In this document: one piece after another, positions 6,957 through 15,344 of the stretch
Layout: every line of letters begins with the position of its first letter
Numbering within the stretch: the stretch's first letter is position 1
Assembly: GCA_964521195.1 (NCBI GenBank)
Contig: CAZFRE010000013.1
Coordinates: forward strand, 1 to 26,907
Origin: CAWDNM01 sp964521195
Lineage (GTDB): Bacteria; Actinomycetota; Coriobacteriia; Anaerosomatales; JAAXUF01
Length of the DNA: 26,907 bases
Direction of reading: 5' to 3'
Notes under the pieces: model-generated
Told to the model about the DNA's origin: nothing
What the model saw: the letters and a program-made list of their open reading frames with translations, nothing else
The model's database searches: none
Translations under genes and position numbers: made by a program

Positions 6957-8577
6957 GAACTGGAGCTTGGGACTGCGACTTGCCGCGGGGTTTGCGGGCG
7001 TCGCACTCATCATGTTGATCGTAGGGGTTGCGGCATTCGCTGACATCTCGAGTCTGGCGACGCTCTCAAAGGACGTCGGAGCCGACACCGAGATGGCCGA
7101 CGGGGCCATGGAAGCGAAGTTCGCCGTGCAGTCGCAGCGGCTCTTCGTCATGGAAGCGCTCAACGCAACCGACGCCGATGAGCTTGCGTCGCTCAAGAGT
7201 GAGATCGAGCAGTACGGACAGAAGTACGACACGCTCGTCGAGGAGATCTCGGCCTTGGCGAACAGTGACGACGAGGCGGACGCGAAGAAGGTCGTCGATC
7301 TCGTCGCGCAGGCGGAGAAGATCCACGAAGAGCAGTTCTCGCCCAAGATCGAAGAGGCGCTCGCGCTCGCCGAGGAGCGGCTGGCCAATCCGGATGACGC
7401 CGCGATCGCGAAGCGCGCAGCCCAGATCGACACCGAGGTCGACACTGCGGGTGAGGCGACGGTCGCGAAGATGGACGAGCTCGAGACGGTCACCGACAGC
7501 ATGATCTCCGAGTCCAACACCTCGACCGCCGCGACCGCCGACCGCGCTCGCCTGCAGTCCGCGATCCTGCTCGTCGTCGGCGTGCTGCTCGCCATCGCGC
7601 TCGCATGGTCCATCACGCGCTCCATCACCAAGCCGATCGACCGCGTCATCGCAAGCCTGACCGCCGGTGCCGAGCAGGTCTCGAGTGCCAGCGCGCAGGT
7701 CGCGTCCTCGTCGAGCTCGCTCGCGGAGGGCGCCTCCGAGCAGGCCGCCAACCTCGAGGAGACCTCGTCGTCGCTCGAGGAGATGAGCAGCATGACCCGC
7801 CAGAGCGCCGACAACTCGCGCCAGGCCGATGCGATGTCGCGCGAGGCGCAGGAAGCCGCGGTTCGCGGCGTCGCCGCCGTCGGCGAGATGACCGGCGCCA
7901 TCGAGCTCATCAAGGAGAGCTCGGACCGCACCGCCAAGATCATCAAGACGATCGACGAGATCGCATTCCAGACCAACCTGCTCGCCCTGAACGCCGCCGT
8001 CGAGGCCGCACGCGCCGGTGAGGCCGGCAAGGGCTTCGCCGTCGTCGCCGAGGAGGTCCGCAGCCTCGCGCAGCGTTCCGCCGAGGCCGCCAAGAACACC
8101 TCGGCGCTCATCGAGGAGAGCCAGCAGCGCGCCGACAAGGGTGTCAACACGTCGCTGGAGGTCGCCGAGGCCCTCGCGCTGATCGCGGAGTCCGTCAACA
8201 ACGTCACGCGACTGGCCGCCGAGATAGCCGCCGCAAGCGAGGAGCAGGCGCAGGGCATCGAGCAGGTCAACGCGTCGGTCGCGCAGATGGACCGGGTCAC
8301 GCAGTCCAACGCCGCCAACGCCGAGGAGTCCGCCTCGGCCAGCGAGGAGCTCTCCGCGCAGGCCAAGGAGCTCATGGAGATGGTCGGTCTGCTGATCGCG
8401 ACCGTCCGAGGCGCCAACTCCGCCGACGCGCGCACGATGTTCGCCTCGGCGAAGACGGCCGGCGGTGGACAAGCCGTACACGCCCGGGCAGCCGCTGTCC
8501 GTGCGCACACCGTCAAGCCGACCGCGTCCCCCGAGTCGGTCATTCCGCTCGACGACGACGACCTCGCGGACTTCTAG
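6949..8577 (+). CDS. Methyl-accepting chemotaxis protein 2
   Basis: This 542-aa receptor has the same plan as MCP 1: TM1 about 9-29, a helical Glu/Ala-rich sensor domain, TM2 about 203-221, a short HAMP-like helix (TKPIDRVIASL), the methylation helix, the canonical tip and the tail PESVIPLDDDDLADF. The sensor domain differs from that of MCP 1, so the ligands probably differ. GTG at 6949 is chosen because it is followed by the typical FKNWSLGLRL receptor start and preceded by AAGGGGAGA. An upstream extension would run inside cheW. DNA from 7918 to 8363 is identical to MCP 1. Confidence 0.95.
   Translation: MFKNWSLGLRLAAGFAGVALIMLIVGVAAFADISSLATLSKDVGADTEMADGAMEAKFAVQSQRLFVMEALNATDADELASLKSEIEQYGQKYDTLVEEISALANSDDEADAKKVVDLVAQAEKIHEEQFSPKIEEALALAEERLANPDDAAIAKRAAQIDTEVDTAGEATVAKMDELETVTDSMISESNTSTAATADRARLQSAILLVVGVLLAIALAWSITRSITKPIDRVIASLTAGAEQVSSASAQVASSSSSLAEGASEQAANLEETSSSLEEMSSMTRQSADNSRQADAMSREAQEAAVRGVAAVGEMTGAIELIKESSDRTAKIIKTIDEIAFQTNLLALNAAVEAARAGEAGKGFAVVAEEVRSLAQRSAEAAKNTSALIEESQQRADKGVNTSLEVAEALALIAESVNNVTRLAAEIAAASEEQAQGIEQVNASVAQMDRVTQSNAANAEESASASEELSAQAKELMEMVGLLIATVRGANSADARTMFASAKTAGGGQAVHARAAAVRAHTVKPTASPESVIPLDDDDLADF
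7918..8363 (+). repeat. 446-bp perfect direct repeat, copy 2 (in MCP 2)
   Basis: Second copy of the identical block at 5747-6192, offset by 2171 bp in direct orientation. Recombination between the copies would delete cheW and leave a single hybrid receptor gene. Confidence 0.95.
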
Positions 8578-8583
8578 AGCGTA

Positions 8584-9396
8584 ATGATGGCACCGGTCAT
8601 GGAGCAGACGACATTCGACACACTGCGCGGGATCGTCTACGAGGCGAGCGGGATCTCGCTCTCGGAGCGCAAAGAGGCGCTCGTCTCGGCGAGGGTCGGC
8701 AAGCGCATGCGTGTCCTCGGCATCCGTGACTACGAGCACTACCTGCACTACCTCGAGGAGAACGCCGAGGAGGTCGTGGGGCTACTGGACGCCGTGTCGA
8801 CGAACGTCACGAGCTACTTCCGGGAGCCGCACCACTTCGACTTCCTCGGCGATGCGGTCAACGAGTGGTACGAGGCCGGGCAACGCCGCTTCCGGTTCTG
8901 GAGCGCGGCGTGCTCGACGGGCGAGGAGCCGTACTCCCTGGCGATGGTGCTCAGGGAGGCGCTCCCGTACCCCGACGCCGATGTGCGCATACTCGCGACC
9001 GACATCTCCACCGAGGCGCTTGCCACGTGCCAGATGGCCCGCTACGACGCCCGCCGCATGGACCCGGTCCCACAGGACCTGCGTGAGCGCTGGTTCCACG
9101 CGCGGGGCAAGGGTGCAGAGCGCGTGTGGGAGCCCAAGAGGGAGATCCGCGACATGGTGGTCTTCCGGCGCCTGAACCTCTCGGCGCCGCCGTTTCCCAT
9201 GAAGGGCCCGCTGGACGGCGTGTTCTGCCGCAACGTCATGATCTACTTCGACGACGCGGTTCGCATGCGGCTGCTTGACGAGGCTCACCGGCTGCTCAAG
9301 CCCGGCGGGCTGCTGTTCGTCGGTCACGCCGAGTCGCTCGCCGGCATGATCAGCGACTTCAAGTACGTCCGCCCCTCGATCTACCGCAAGGCGTGA
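8584..9396 (+). CDS. cheR: Chemoreceptor methyltransferase CheR
   Basis: CheR methylates Glu side chains of chemoreceptors with S-adenosylmethionine, for adaptation. The 270-aa protein has the N-terminal helical domain (FDTLRGIVYEASGISLSERK) and the family signature TNVTSYFREPHHFDFL. The SAM-binding FWSAACSTGEEPYSLAM, LATDIS and FCRNVMIYFD follow, with GGLLFVGHAESL near the end. The start is uncertain: ATG 8584, 8587 and 8599 are in frame and none has a strong ribosome binding site. It follows the receptor stop by only 6 nt, so translation may be coupled. Confidence 0.96.
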   Translation: MMAPVMEQTTFDTLRGIVYEASGISLSERKEALVSARVGKRMRVLGIRDYEHYLHYLEENAEEVVGLLDAVSTNVTSYFREPHHFDFLGDAVNEWYEAGQRRFRFWSAACSTGEEPYSLAMVLREALPYPDADVRILATDISTEALATCQMARYDARRMDPVPQDLRERWFHARGKGAERVWEPKREIRDMVVFRRLNLSAPPFPMKGPLDGVFCRNVMIYFDDAVRMRLLDEAHRLLKPGGLLFVGHAESLAGMISDFKYVRPSIYRKA

Positions 9397-9878
9397 GTGG
9401 CGTGGAGCATGTCGTCGGCATCTCCGAGTACGCGGTCTCCGGGAGCTCCGGTGACACGCTCGTGACGTACTCGCTCGGCAGCTGCGTGGGGCTCGTGCTG
9501 CACGACCCGGTCGCCGGCGTCGGCGGCCTGCTGCACTCGATGATGCCCGCGTCGCGCGCCAATCCGGCCAAGGCCGCCGAGATACCCGCGATGTACACGG
9601 ACACGGGAGCTCAGCTGCTCGTACAGGCGCTGTTCGACCTGGGCGCCACGCGGGCGAACCTCGTGGCGAAGGTGGTCGGAGCGGCATCTCAGGTCGACAA
9701 GGAGAGCTACTTCCGCATCGGCGAGCGCAATCACGCGGTCGTGCGCAAGGTGCTCTGGAAGAACGAGATCCTCATCGCCGCCGAGGACGTGGGCGGCTCG
9801 GTGTCACGCACGGTCTATCTCGAAATCGGTACGGGTCGAACCCTCGTCAAGTCGGAAGGCGCCGTCCGCGAACTGTAG
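9393..9878 (+). CDS. cheD: Chemoreceptor glutamine deamidase CheD
   Basis: CheD deamidates receptor glutamines and, in Bacillus-type systems, cooperates with CheC-family phosphatases. The 161-aa protein has C31 (LGSCVGLVL), H48 (GGLLHSMMP) and T25. This spacing matches the catalytic Cys-His-Thr set described for Thermotoga CheD (Cys27, His44, Thr21). GTG 9393 overlaps the cheR stop as GTGA. GTG 9402 is an alternative start. The downstream neighbour carries a CheX-like domain, so a CheD-phosphatase interplay is possible here, though CheC rather than CheX is the known CheD partner. Confidence 0.95.
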   Translation: MSGVEHVVGISEYAVSGSSGDTLVTYSLGSCVGLVLHDPVAGVGGLLHSMMPASRANPAKAAEIPAMYTDTGAQLLVQALFDLGATRANLVAKVVGAASQVDKESYFRIGERNHAVVRKVLWKNEILIAAEDVGGSVSRTVYLEIGTGRTLVKSEGAVREL

Positions 9879-9903
9879 CGGCGGCCGAGCAAGGAGCGCT
9901 CAC

Positions 9904-10758
9904 ATGTCCTACAACATCCTGGTAGTCGACGACTCGGACGTGATCCGCGCGATGATCGCCCGGACACTGCGTCTGGCCGAGGTGCCCGTCGCCCATCTCC
10001 ATGAGGCGGCCAACGGACGCGAGGCACTCGACGTCATGCGCGAGTCGTGGATCGACCTCGTGCTCGCTGACATCAACATGCCGGTGATGACCGGCGCCGA
10101 GATGATCGAGCACATGCGCGAGCACCCGGCGACCTCCGACATCCCGGTCATCGTCGTCTCGAGTGAGGGGGCGACCGCGCGCATCGACGAGCTCACGAAG
10201 TCAGGCATCACGGCCTGGGTGCGCAAGCCCTTCACTCCCGAGGAGATTCGGGACGTGATCGTCGCGCTCACCGAGCGGTGGCCCAGCGCGGCCGCGCAGC
10301 GCGAGCACGTGGACGCCATCTTCGGCCCGGTGCTCGAGACGTTCGCGTTCGTCTACCCCGAGCCGATCGAGGCGGCAGATGTCCCGGATGCCGGCGAGGA
10401 CCTCGTCCGTGCGACCATCACGTTCGGTGGCGCCGTGAGCGGCACGATGTCCATCTCGGCGCCCGCCGACCTGTGCACCGAGCTGGCGGCCAACATCATG
10501 GGGATCGAACTCGACGACCCCGACGCGCATCTTCGCGGCGCCGACACGCTCGGAGAGATCGCGAACATCGCAGCGGGACACTTGGCGACGCATGTCGAGC
10601 CAGACATCCACACGCACCTGCACCCGCCGGTCATCACGCGGTTGCAGCGCGGCGACTGGAATCACGCGCTCGCCGACGGCACCACCCGGATCTACCTGGT
10701 AGAGGACCGACCGGTCCTGGTGTCGGTCGCGCTTCGCGCCCTGAAGTCCGCCGTCTAG
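9904..10758 (+). CDS. Receiver domain fused to a CheX/CheC-like phosphatase domain
   Basis: The first 125 residues of this 284-aa protein are a CheY-like receiver: D9-D10, phosphoacceptor D56 (VLADINMP), VVSSEG and WVRKPF. The last 125 or so look like a CheX/CheC/FliY-family domain: ATITFGGAVSGTMSISAP, then the motif GADTLGEIANIAAGHLA. E218 and N221 of that motif match the ExxN pair that dephosphorylates CheY-P in this family. The protein could therefore carry both the signal and the enzyme that ends it. It is the only receiver in the operon besides that of CheB, so it is the likely CheY. ATG 9904 is preceded by AAGGAG. The receiver call is firm; the phosphatase call is good but rests on motif and length. 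Confidence 0.85.
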   Translation: MSYNILVVDDSDVIRAMIARTLRLAEVPVAHLHEAANGREALDVMRESWIDLVLADINMPVMTGAEMIEHMREHPATSDIPVIVVSSEGATARIDELTKSGITAWVRKPFTPEEIRDVIVALTERWPSAAAQREHVDAIFGPVLETFAFVYPEPIEAADVPDAGEDLVRATITFGGAVSGTMSISAPADLCTELAANIMGIELDDPDAHLRGADTLGEIANIAAGHLATHVEPDIHTHLHPPVITRLQRGDWNHALADGTTRIYLVEDRPVLVSVALRALKSAV

Positions 10759-10769
10759 CTGCCGCCTCG

Positions 10770-11816
10770 GTGATCGACGCGATCGACATGCTCGTCCGCA
10801 AACCGGTACGGGTCCTCGTGGTGGACGACTCCGCCCTCGTACGCCAGATCCTGTCGCGGGAGCTCGACGCCGCCGAGGGGATCGAGGTGGTTGCGACGGC
10901 GGCCGACCCGTACGCGGCGAGAGACCTCGTCGTCGAGCTCAAGCCCGACGTGATGACGCTCGACCTCGAGATGCCCCGCATGGACGGCCTCACGTTCCTG
11001 CGCAAACTCATGCGCTACCACCCGATGCCCGTGATCGTGGTCTCATCGTTGACGCCCGCCGGGAGCGACCTTGCGCTGGCGGCGCTCGAAGCCGGCGCCG
11101 TTGACGTGCTGGGCAAGCCGGGGCCCGCGTACAGCGTGGGCGACCTCTCGATCCAGCTTGCCGCCCGCGTGCGCGCTGCGGCAGTCGCCCGTGTGGCCGT
11201 CAACCCGGGGGCGCCGACTCCCGCCCTGCGCCAACCCGCGCTGACCCGGACCACCCACAAGGTCGTGGCTCTCGGCGCGTCGATAGGTGGTACGTACGCG
11301 CTGCGCCGGGTCCTCTCGGCGATGCCTGCGGACGCGCCGGGCATGGTCATCGCCCAGCACATGCCCGAGCACTTCACCGCCGCCTTCGCGCGTCGGCTGT
11401 CGGAGGACTGCGCGATCGACGTCAAGGAGGCCGAGGACGGCGACAGCGTCGTTGTCGGCCGCGCGCTCATCGCCCCGGGCAACCGGCATATGGTGCTGCG
11501 GCGCGACGGCGCGAGCTATCGCGTCCAGGTGCGCACCGGTCCGCTCGTATCCGGACACCGGCCCTCGATCGACGTGCTGTTCAAGTCGGTCGCGCGGTAC
11601 GCTGGCGCGAACGCCGTCGGCGTGATCCTGACCGGGATGGGGCACGACGGCGCCGCGGGGCTTCGCGCGATGCACGACCTCGGAGCGGCGACGATCGCTC
11701 AGGATGAGGCGTCGTGCGTCGTGTACGGGATGCCGAAGGAGGCCGTGAAGCTCGGCGCGGTGGACCACGTCGTTGGGCTCGAATCCATCGCGGAGCGCAT
11801 TCTCGGGGTAGTCTAG
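10770..11816 (+). CDS. cheB: Chemotaxis methylesterase CheB
   Basis: CheB removes methyl groups from receptors when its receiver is phosphorylated by CheA. From GTG 10770 (348 aa) the receiver has D19-D20, phosphoacceptor D65 (MTLDLEMPRMDG) and GKPG. The esterase domain has catalytic S171 (LGASIGGTYAL), H197 (AQHMPEHF) and D293 (GMGHDGAAG). The start is weak: no ribosome binding site precedes GTG 10770 or the alternative ATG 10788, so translation probably depends on the upstream gene 11 nt away. It is the last gene of the che operon and is followed by a GC-rich hairpin at 11845-11860. Confidence 0.95.
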   Translation: MIDAIDMLVRKPVRVLVVDDSALVRQILSRELDAAEGIEVVATAADPYAARDLVVELKPDVMTLDLEMPRMDGLTFLRKLMRYHPMPVIVVSSLTPAGSDLALAALEAGAVDVLGKPGPAYSVGDLSIQLAARVRAAAVARVAVNPGAPTPALRQPALTRTTHKVVALGASIGGTYALRRVLSAMPADAPGMVIAQHMPEHFTAAFARRLSEDCAIDVKEAEDGDSVVVGRALIAPGNRHMVLRRDGASYRVQVRTGPLVSGHRPSIDVLFKSVARYAGANAVGVILTGMGHDGAAGLRAMHDLGAATIAQDEASCVVYGMPKEAVKLGAVDHVVGLESIAERILGVV

Positions 11817-11844
11817 TGTCGGAGGGCGACGCTGCGGCGTGAGT

Positions 11845-11860
11845 CCGGGGTGCGCCCCGG
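11845..11860 (+). terminator. GC hairpin after cheB, without a T-run
   Basis: CCGGGG-TGCG-CCCCGG is a perfect 6-bp stem 28 bp past the cheB stop. No T-run follows, so it may be a weak or U-less terminator, or simply structure ahead of the kinase gene. The 11817-11894 gap holds nothing else clear. Confidence 0.3.
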
Positions 11861-11894
11861 CGCCCGTGTCCGATGCCGCTTTGGCGAGGGAGCC

Positions 11895-14069
11895 ATGACC
11901 GAGCACGATCACAGCCCCACACACGATCGCGCGTCTCATGTCGAGGATCTCATCAACGCCATCGGTGGCGTCATCTGGGAATACGACTGGACGTCGGAGC
12001 GCTACACCTTCGTCTCCATCGCGGCGGAGCAGCTGCTCGGCTATCCCGCAGAGGCGTGGCTCGAGCCGAGGTTCTGGACGCGCCACGTGCATCCCGAGGA
12101 TCTCGTGTGGGTCCGGGCGCTCAGCGATCAGATGACCCGGCAGCTCGAGCAGCACGAGATCACCTACCGGATGCTGCACCGCGAGGGCTCCGTCGTGTGG
12201 GTTCGTGACGTGATCACGCCTCGTCGCGAGGCCGATGGCCGGGTCCTTCAACGCGGGATGCTCGTCGACATCTCGGCACAACGTATCGCCGAGCTCGCCG
12301 CACAACGTGCGGAAACCGGCTTCAGGGAGATGGTCGAGGCCGGCGGTCGCATCGCGATGAAGATCGACATGGTCGGCCGGTTCACCTACGTGAGCTCGGC
12401 ACTGTGTGAGCTTGTGGGCAAGAGCGAGACCGAGCTCTTGGGTACGCCGTTCACGCAGCTCCTCGAGGGAGACGAGCGGCGCCGCATCATGTTCGCGCAC
12501 CGCGACCACATGTCCGGTCGTGAGGTGCAGCGCAGTTTCCAGGTTCACCTGAGGAACCCCAAGGGAGAGCGGCGCATCATCGCCCTGCAGACCGCGACCC
12601 TCTACGACCGCAACGGGCGTCCCAGCGGCGCGACGGCGATGGGCGAGGACGTCACCGATGGCATGGCGATGCGCCGCGAACTCGAGCGCCGTGCGGACGA
12701 GTTCGACACCGTGTTCAGGCTGCTCGGCGACACGTACGTCCGGATCGATGAGAGCGGCATCATCCGCGATATCAAGGCCGTCTCGGACGAAGCGTTCGTC
12801 GGGACCGTGAGCCAGGCTCGCGGACGCCATGCCTCGGAGGTGTTCCCGCCGGACATGGCCGAGGAGATGCGGCTGGGCGCGGTGCGGGCCCACGCGAGTG
12901 GCGAGAGGGCCATCGTCGAGTACCAGCTCGCCGGTGAGGCGGGCCCTTCCGAGTTCGAAGCGAGACTCCTGCCACTATCCGATGACGCGAGCGCTATGGT
13001 CATCAGGAACGTCGACGAACGAGTGCGGCGCGAGCGCGAGCTCGCCGAGTCCATCGACTTCCTCGAGCGGCTGCTCGGACTCATCGACTCCGGCGTGCTG
13101 GTAATCAGCGGACAGGACCAGGCCGTCTTGCGAGCCAACACACCGGCCGAGTGGATCCTCGGCTACGAGCACGACGAACTGGTCGGGCTCCCGGCTTCGC
13201 AGCTCTACCCGGACACGCACGATCGTCGCGGCCTGCTCGAACGCGTAGCGGCCGCCGTCGAGGAGCAGGGGGCCTACCACGGCGAGGCGGAGTTCAGCCG
13301 GCGAGACGGGTCACGGTTCTCGGCAGAGGTCTCCGTGCGCCCGATCGACCTCGACGGTCGTCAGTATCTGGTCGTCATGCGCGATGTCACCGAGCGCCGG
13401 CAGATCGAGGAGCGCGAGCGCCAGTACCACGAGCGTCTCAGCGCGCTGTCCGCCGATCTCATCGGCGCGGAGGACCGGGAACGCCGGCGCCTCGCCGAGG
13501 AGCTGCACGACCGGGTGAGCCAGGCGATGGCCGTCGCGCGCATCCACCTGGTCGCATCGCTTGATGACGACAGCCGCGCTCGCAGCGAAGCACGCGAGGC
13601 GTTGGGCCTGCTCGACGAGGCCATCCGAGAGGCCCGCGCGATCACGAGCGAGCTCTCGCCACCCGTGCTCTACGAGCTCGGCCTCGGCCCTGCGCTCGAG
13701 TGGCTCGCCGACCGCATGCGCGAGCAGCACGGGCTCGATGTCGTGACGACCGTGAGCGAGGAAGCCGAGCCCGGCGACGAACTGAGCGCCTTCTTCTTCC
13801 GGACCGCACGCGAGCTGCTCGTGAACGCCGTCAAGCACGCACGGGCGACGAAGGTGTGGCTCAGTCTCGATCGAGCGGCCGACCGGCTCGTGCTCACGGT
13901 CGAAGACGACGGCGTCGGCTTCGCGTCCGAGGAGTCAGGCGAGGGCGACGTCGGGGGTGGATTCGGGCTCTTCAGCGTCCGCGAGCGCACGCGACAGCTC
14001 GCAGGCACCATCGACGTGGAGAGCGAGCCGGGCAAGGGCACGCGAATCACCGTCTCGCTTCCGGTCTGA
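11895..14069 (+). CDS. Multi-PAS sensor histidine kinase (NarL-partner class)
   Basis: This 724-aa kinase has no membrane segment, so it senses in the cytoplasm. Four PAS-like domains run at about 18-125 (PAS_3-like, VHPEDLVWV), 138-255, 262-375 (the most degenerate) and 387-500 (LGYEHDELVG). The HisKA_3 dimerisation helix has phospho-His 538 (ERRRLAEELHDRVSQ). The ATPase has ARELLVNAVKHA (about 638), VEDDGVGF and GGGFGLFSVRERTRQLAG. HisKA_3 kinases normally pair with NarL/LuxR regulators, and the one at 1857 is the only candidate here. ATG 11895 has GAGGGAG just upstream; the in-frame extension upstream has no PAS-like sequence. No heme- or flavin-binding motif is obvious, so the signal is unknown. 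Confidence 0.93.
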   Translation: MTEHDHSPTHDRASHVEDLINAIGGVIWEYDWTSERYTFVSIAAEQLLGYPAEAWLEPRFWTRHVHPEDLVWVRALSDQMTRQLEQHEITYRMLHREGSVVWVRDVITPRREADGRVLQRGMLVDISAQRIAELAAQRAETGFREMVEAGGRIAMKIDMVGRFTYVSSALCELVGKSETELLGTPFTQLLEGDERRRIMFAHRDHMSGREVQRSFQVHLRNPKGERRIIALQTATLYDRNGRPSGATAMGEDVTDGMAMRRELERRADEFDTVFRLLGDTYVRIDESGIIRDIKAVSDEAFVGTVSQARGRHASEVFPPDMAEEMRLGAVRAHASGERAIVEYQLAGEAGPSEFEARLLPLSDDASAMVIRNVDERVRRERELAESIDFLERLLGLIDSGVLVISGQDQAVLRANTPAEWILGYEHDELVGLPASQLYPDTHDRRGLLERVAAAVEEQGAYHGEAEFSRRDGSRFSAEVSVRPIDLDGRQYLVVMRDVTERRQIEERERQYHERLSALSADLIGAEDRERRRLAEELHDRVSQAMAVARIHLVASLDDDSRARSEAREALGLLDEAIREARAITSELSPPVLYELGLGPALEWLADRMREQHGLDVVTTVSEEAEPGDELSAFFFRTARELLVNAVKHARATKVWLSLDRAADRLVLTVEDDGVGFASEESGEGDVGGGFGLFSVRERTRQLAGTIDVESEPGKGTRITVSLPV

Positions 14070-14178
14070 CGGCGCGGCGGCTGCGGGCTTCCGGCCCGGC
14101 GTTCGTCGCCCTCTTGCGCGCTCGCGTACAATCGCCTGTGCACGGTCGCGCGACGCCGACCGACCCGCCAGTCCCGCT

Positions 14179-14195
14179 GGCTGACCCTGTCAGCC
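14179..14195 (+). other. Hairpin in the leader of the isocitrate dehydrogenase gene
   Basis: GGCTGA (14179-14184) and TCAGCC (14190-14195) form a 6-bp stem about a dozen bases before the AGGAGG ribosome binding site. A lone -10-like TACAAT is at 14127-14132, without a good -35. No other element is clear in 14070-14222. Confidence 0.3.
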
Positions 14196-14222
14196 GCTGA
14201 CCCCACCAGGAGGAACCGCCGC

Positions 14223-15314
14223 ATGACCAAGCACATCGTCACGCTTATCCCCGGAGACGGAATCGGACCGGAGCTGACCAGCGCGATGACGCGCGTCGTC
14301 GAGGCGACCGGCGTCGATATCGCGTGGGAGATCGCCGAGGCGGGAAGCGATCAGATCGACAAGTACGGCACGCCGCTTCCGGAATCCACGCTCGACTCGA
14401 TCCGCAAGAACAGGGTCGCCATCAAGGGCCCGATCACCACGCCTGTGGGCACCGGTTTTCGCAGCGTGAACGTGGCGATCCGCAAGGAGCTCGACCTGTA
14501 CGCCTGCCTGCGCCCCGCGTTCTCGATCGCGGGCTCCGGTGCGCGCTACGACGACATCGATATCGTCATCGTCCGAGAGAACACCGAAGACCTCTACGCC
14601 GGCATCGAGTTCGAGCAGGGGAGCGCGGACGCTGCGGACCTCATCAAGTTCGCAGCCGACCGTGGCGCCGGCATCATCCGCCCTGACTCCGGCCTCTCGA
14701 TCAAGCCGATCTCGATCATGGGCACCGAGCGCATCGTGCGCTACGCCTTCGACTACGCCATCGCCAACGGTCGCAAGAAGGTCACGGCGGTCCACAAGGC
14801 CAACATCCTCAAGATGAGTGACGGGCTGTTCCTGAAGGTCGCCCGTCAGGTCGCCGAGGAGTACAAGGACTCGGGGATCGAGTTCGAGGACTACATCGTC
14901 GACGCCACCTGCATGCAGCTCGTGCTGCATCCCGAGTGGTGGGACGTGCTCGTGCTGCCGAACCTCTACGGCGATATCGTCTCCGACCTGTCCGCCGGTC
15001 TGATCGGCGGGCTCGGTATCGCGATGGGTGCCAACATCGGCACCGAGTGCGCGGTGTTCGAGCCGGTGCACGGCTCGGCGCCCAAGTACGCGGGCAAGGA
15101 CATGGCGAACCCCACCGCCGAGATCCTCTCGGCGATGCTCATGCTCAAGCATCTGGGCGAGACCGAGGCGGCCGATCGCGTGTTGAACGCGGTGCGCACG
15201 GTCATCGGCCGGGGCGAGAAGGTCACGTACGACGTCAAGCGCTCGGTGACCGGCAGCACGGACGGGTGCGTGGGCACGCAGGCCTACGCCGACGCGCTCA
15301 TCGCCGAGCTCTAG
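14223..15314 (+). CDS. icd: Isocitrate dehydrogenase (short form; predicted NADP-type pocket)
   Basis: It oxidatively decarboxylates isocitrate to 2-oxoglutarate. The 363-aa length matches the short isocitrate/isopropylmalate dehydrogenases often labelled NAD-dependent. GTGFRSVNVAIRKELDLYACLR keeps the Ser, Asn and two Arg that bind isocitrate in E. coli Icd (S113, N115, R119, R129), and RENTEDLYAGIE keeps R153 and Y160. This argues against isopropylmalate dehydrogenase, although leuA lies downstream. The cofactor site reads HGSAPKYAG (K288, Y289) and VTYDVKR (Y336, R340), equal to E. coli K344, Y345, Y391 and R395, the NADP-binding set. ATG 14223 has a strong AGGAGG. The next gene follows after 30 bp. 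Confidence 0.9.
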   Translation: MTKHIVTLIPGDGIGPELTSAMTRVVEATGVDIAWEIAEAGSDQIDKYGTPLPESTLDSIRKNRVAIKGPITTPVGTGFRSVNVAIRKELDLYACLRPAFSIAGSGARYDDIDIVIVRENTEDLYAGIEFEQGSADAADLIKFAADRGAGIIRPDSGLSIKPISIMGTERIVRYAFDYAIANGRKKVTAVHKANILKMSDGLFLKVARQVAEEYKDSGIEFEDYIVDATCMQLVLHPEWWDVLVLPNLYGDIVSDLSAGLIGGLGIAMGANIGTECAVFEPVHGSAPKYAGKDMANPTAEILSAMLMLKHLGETEAADRVLNAVRTVIGRGEKVTYDVKRSVTGSTDGCVGTQAYADALIAEL

Positions 15315-15344
15315 CACGCGCGAGGTAGCGAGAGGCCGCGCACC

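Noticed and set aside
6630..8748. Two long minus-strand frames (over 550 codons) opposite cheW and MCP 2
   Set aside because: They mirror the GC-rich receptor codons, repeat partly opposite MCP 1 because of the shared block, and show no family motif or ribosome binding site.
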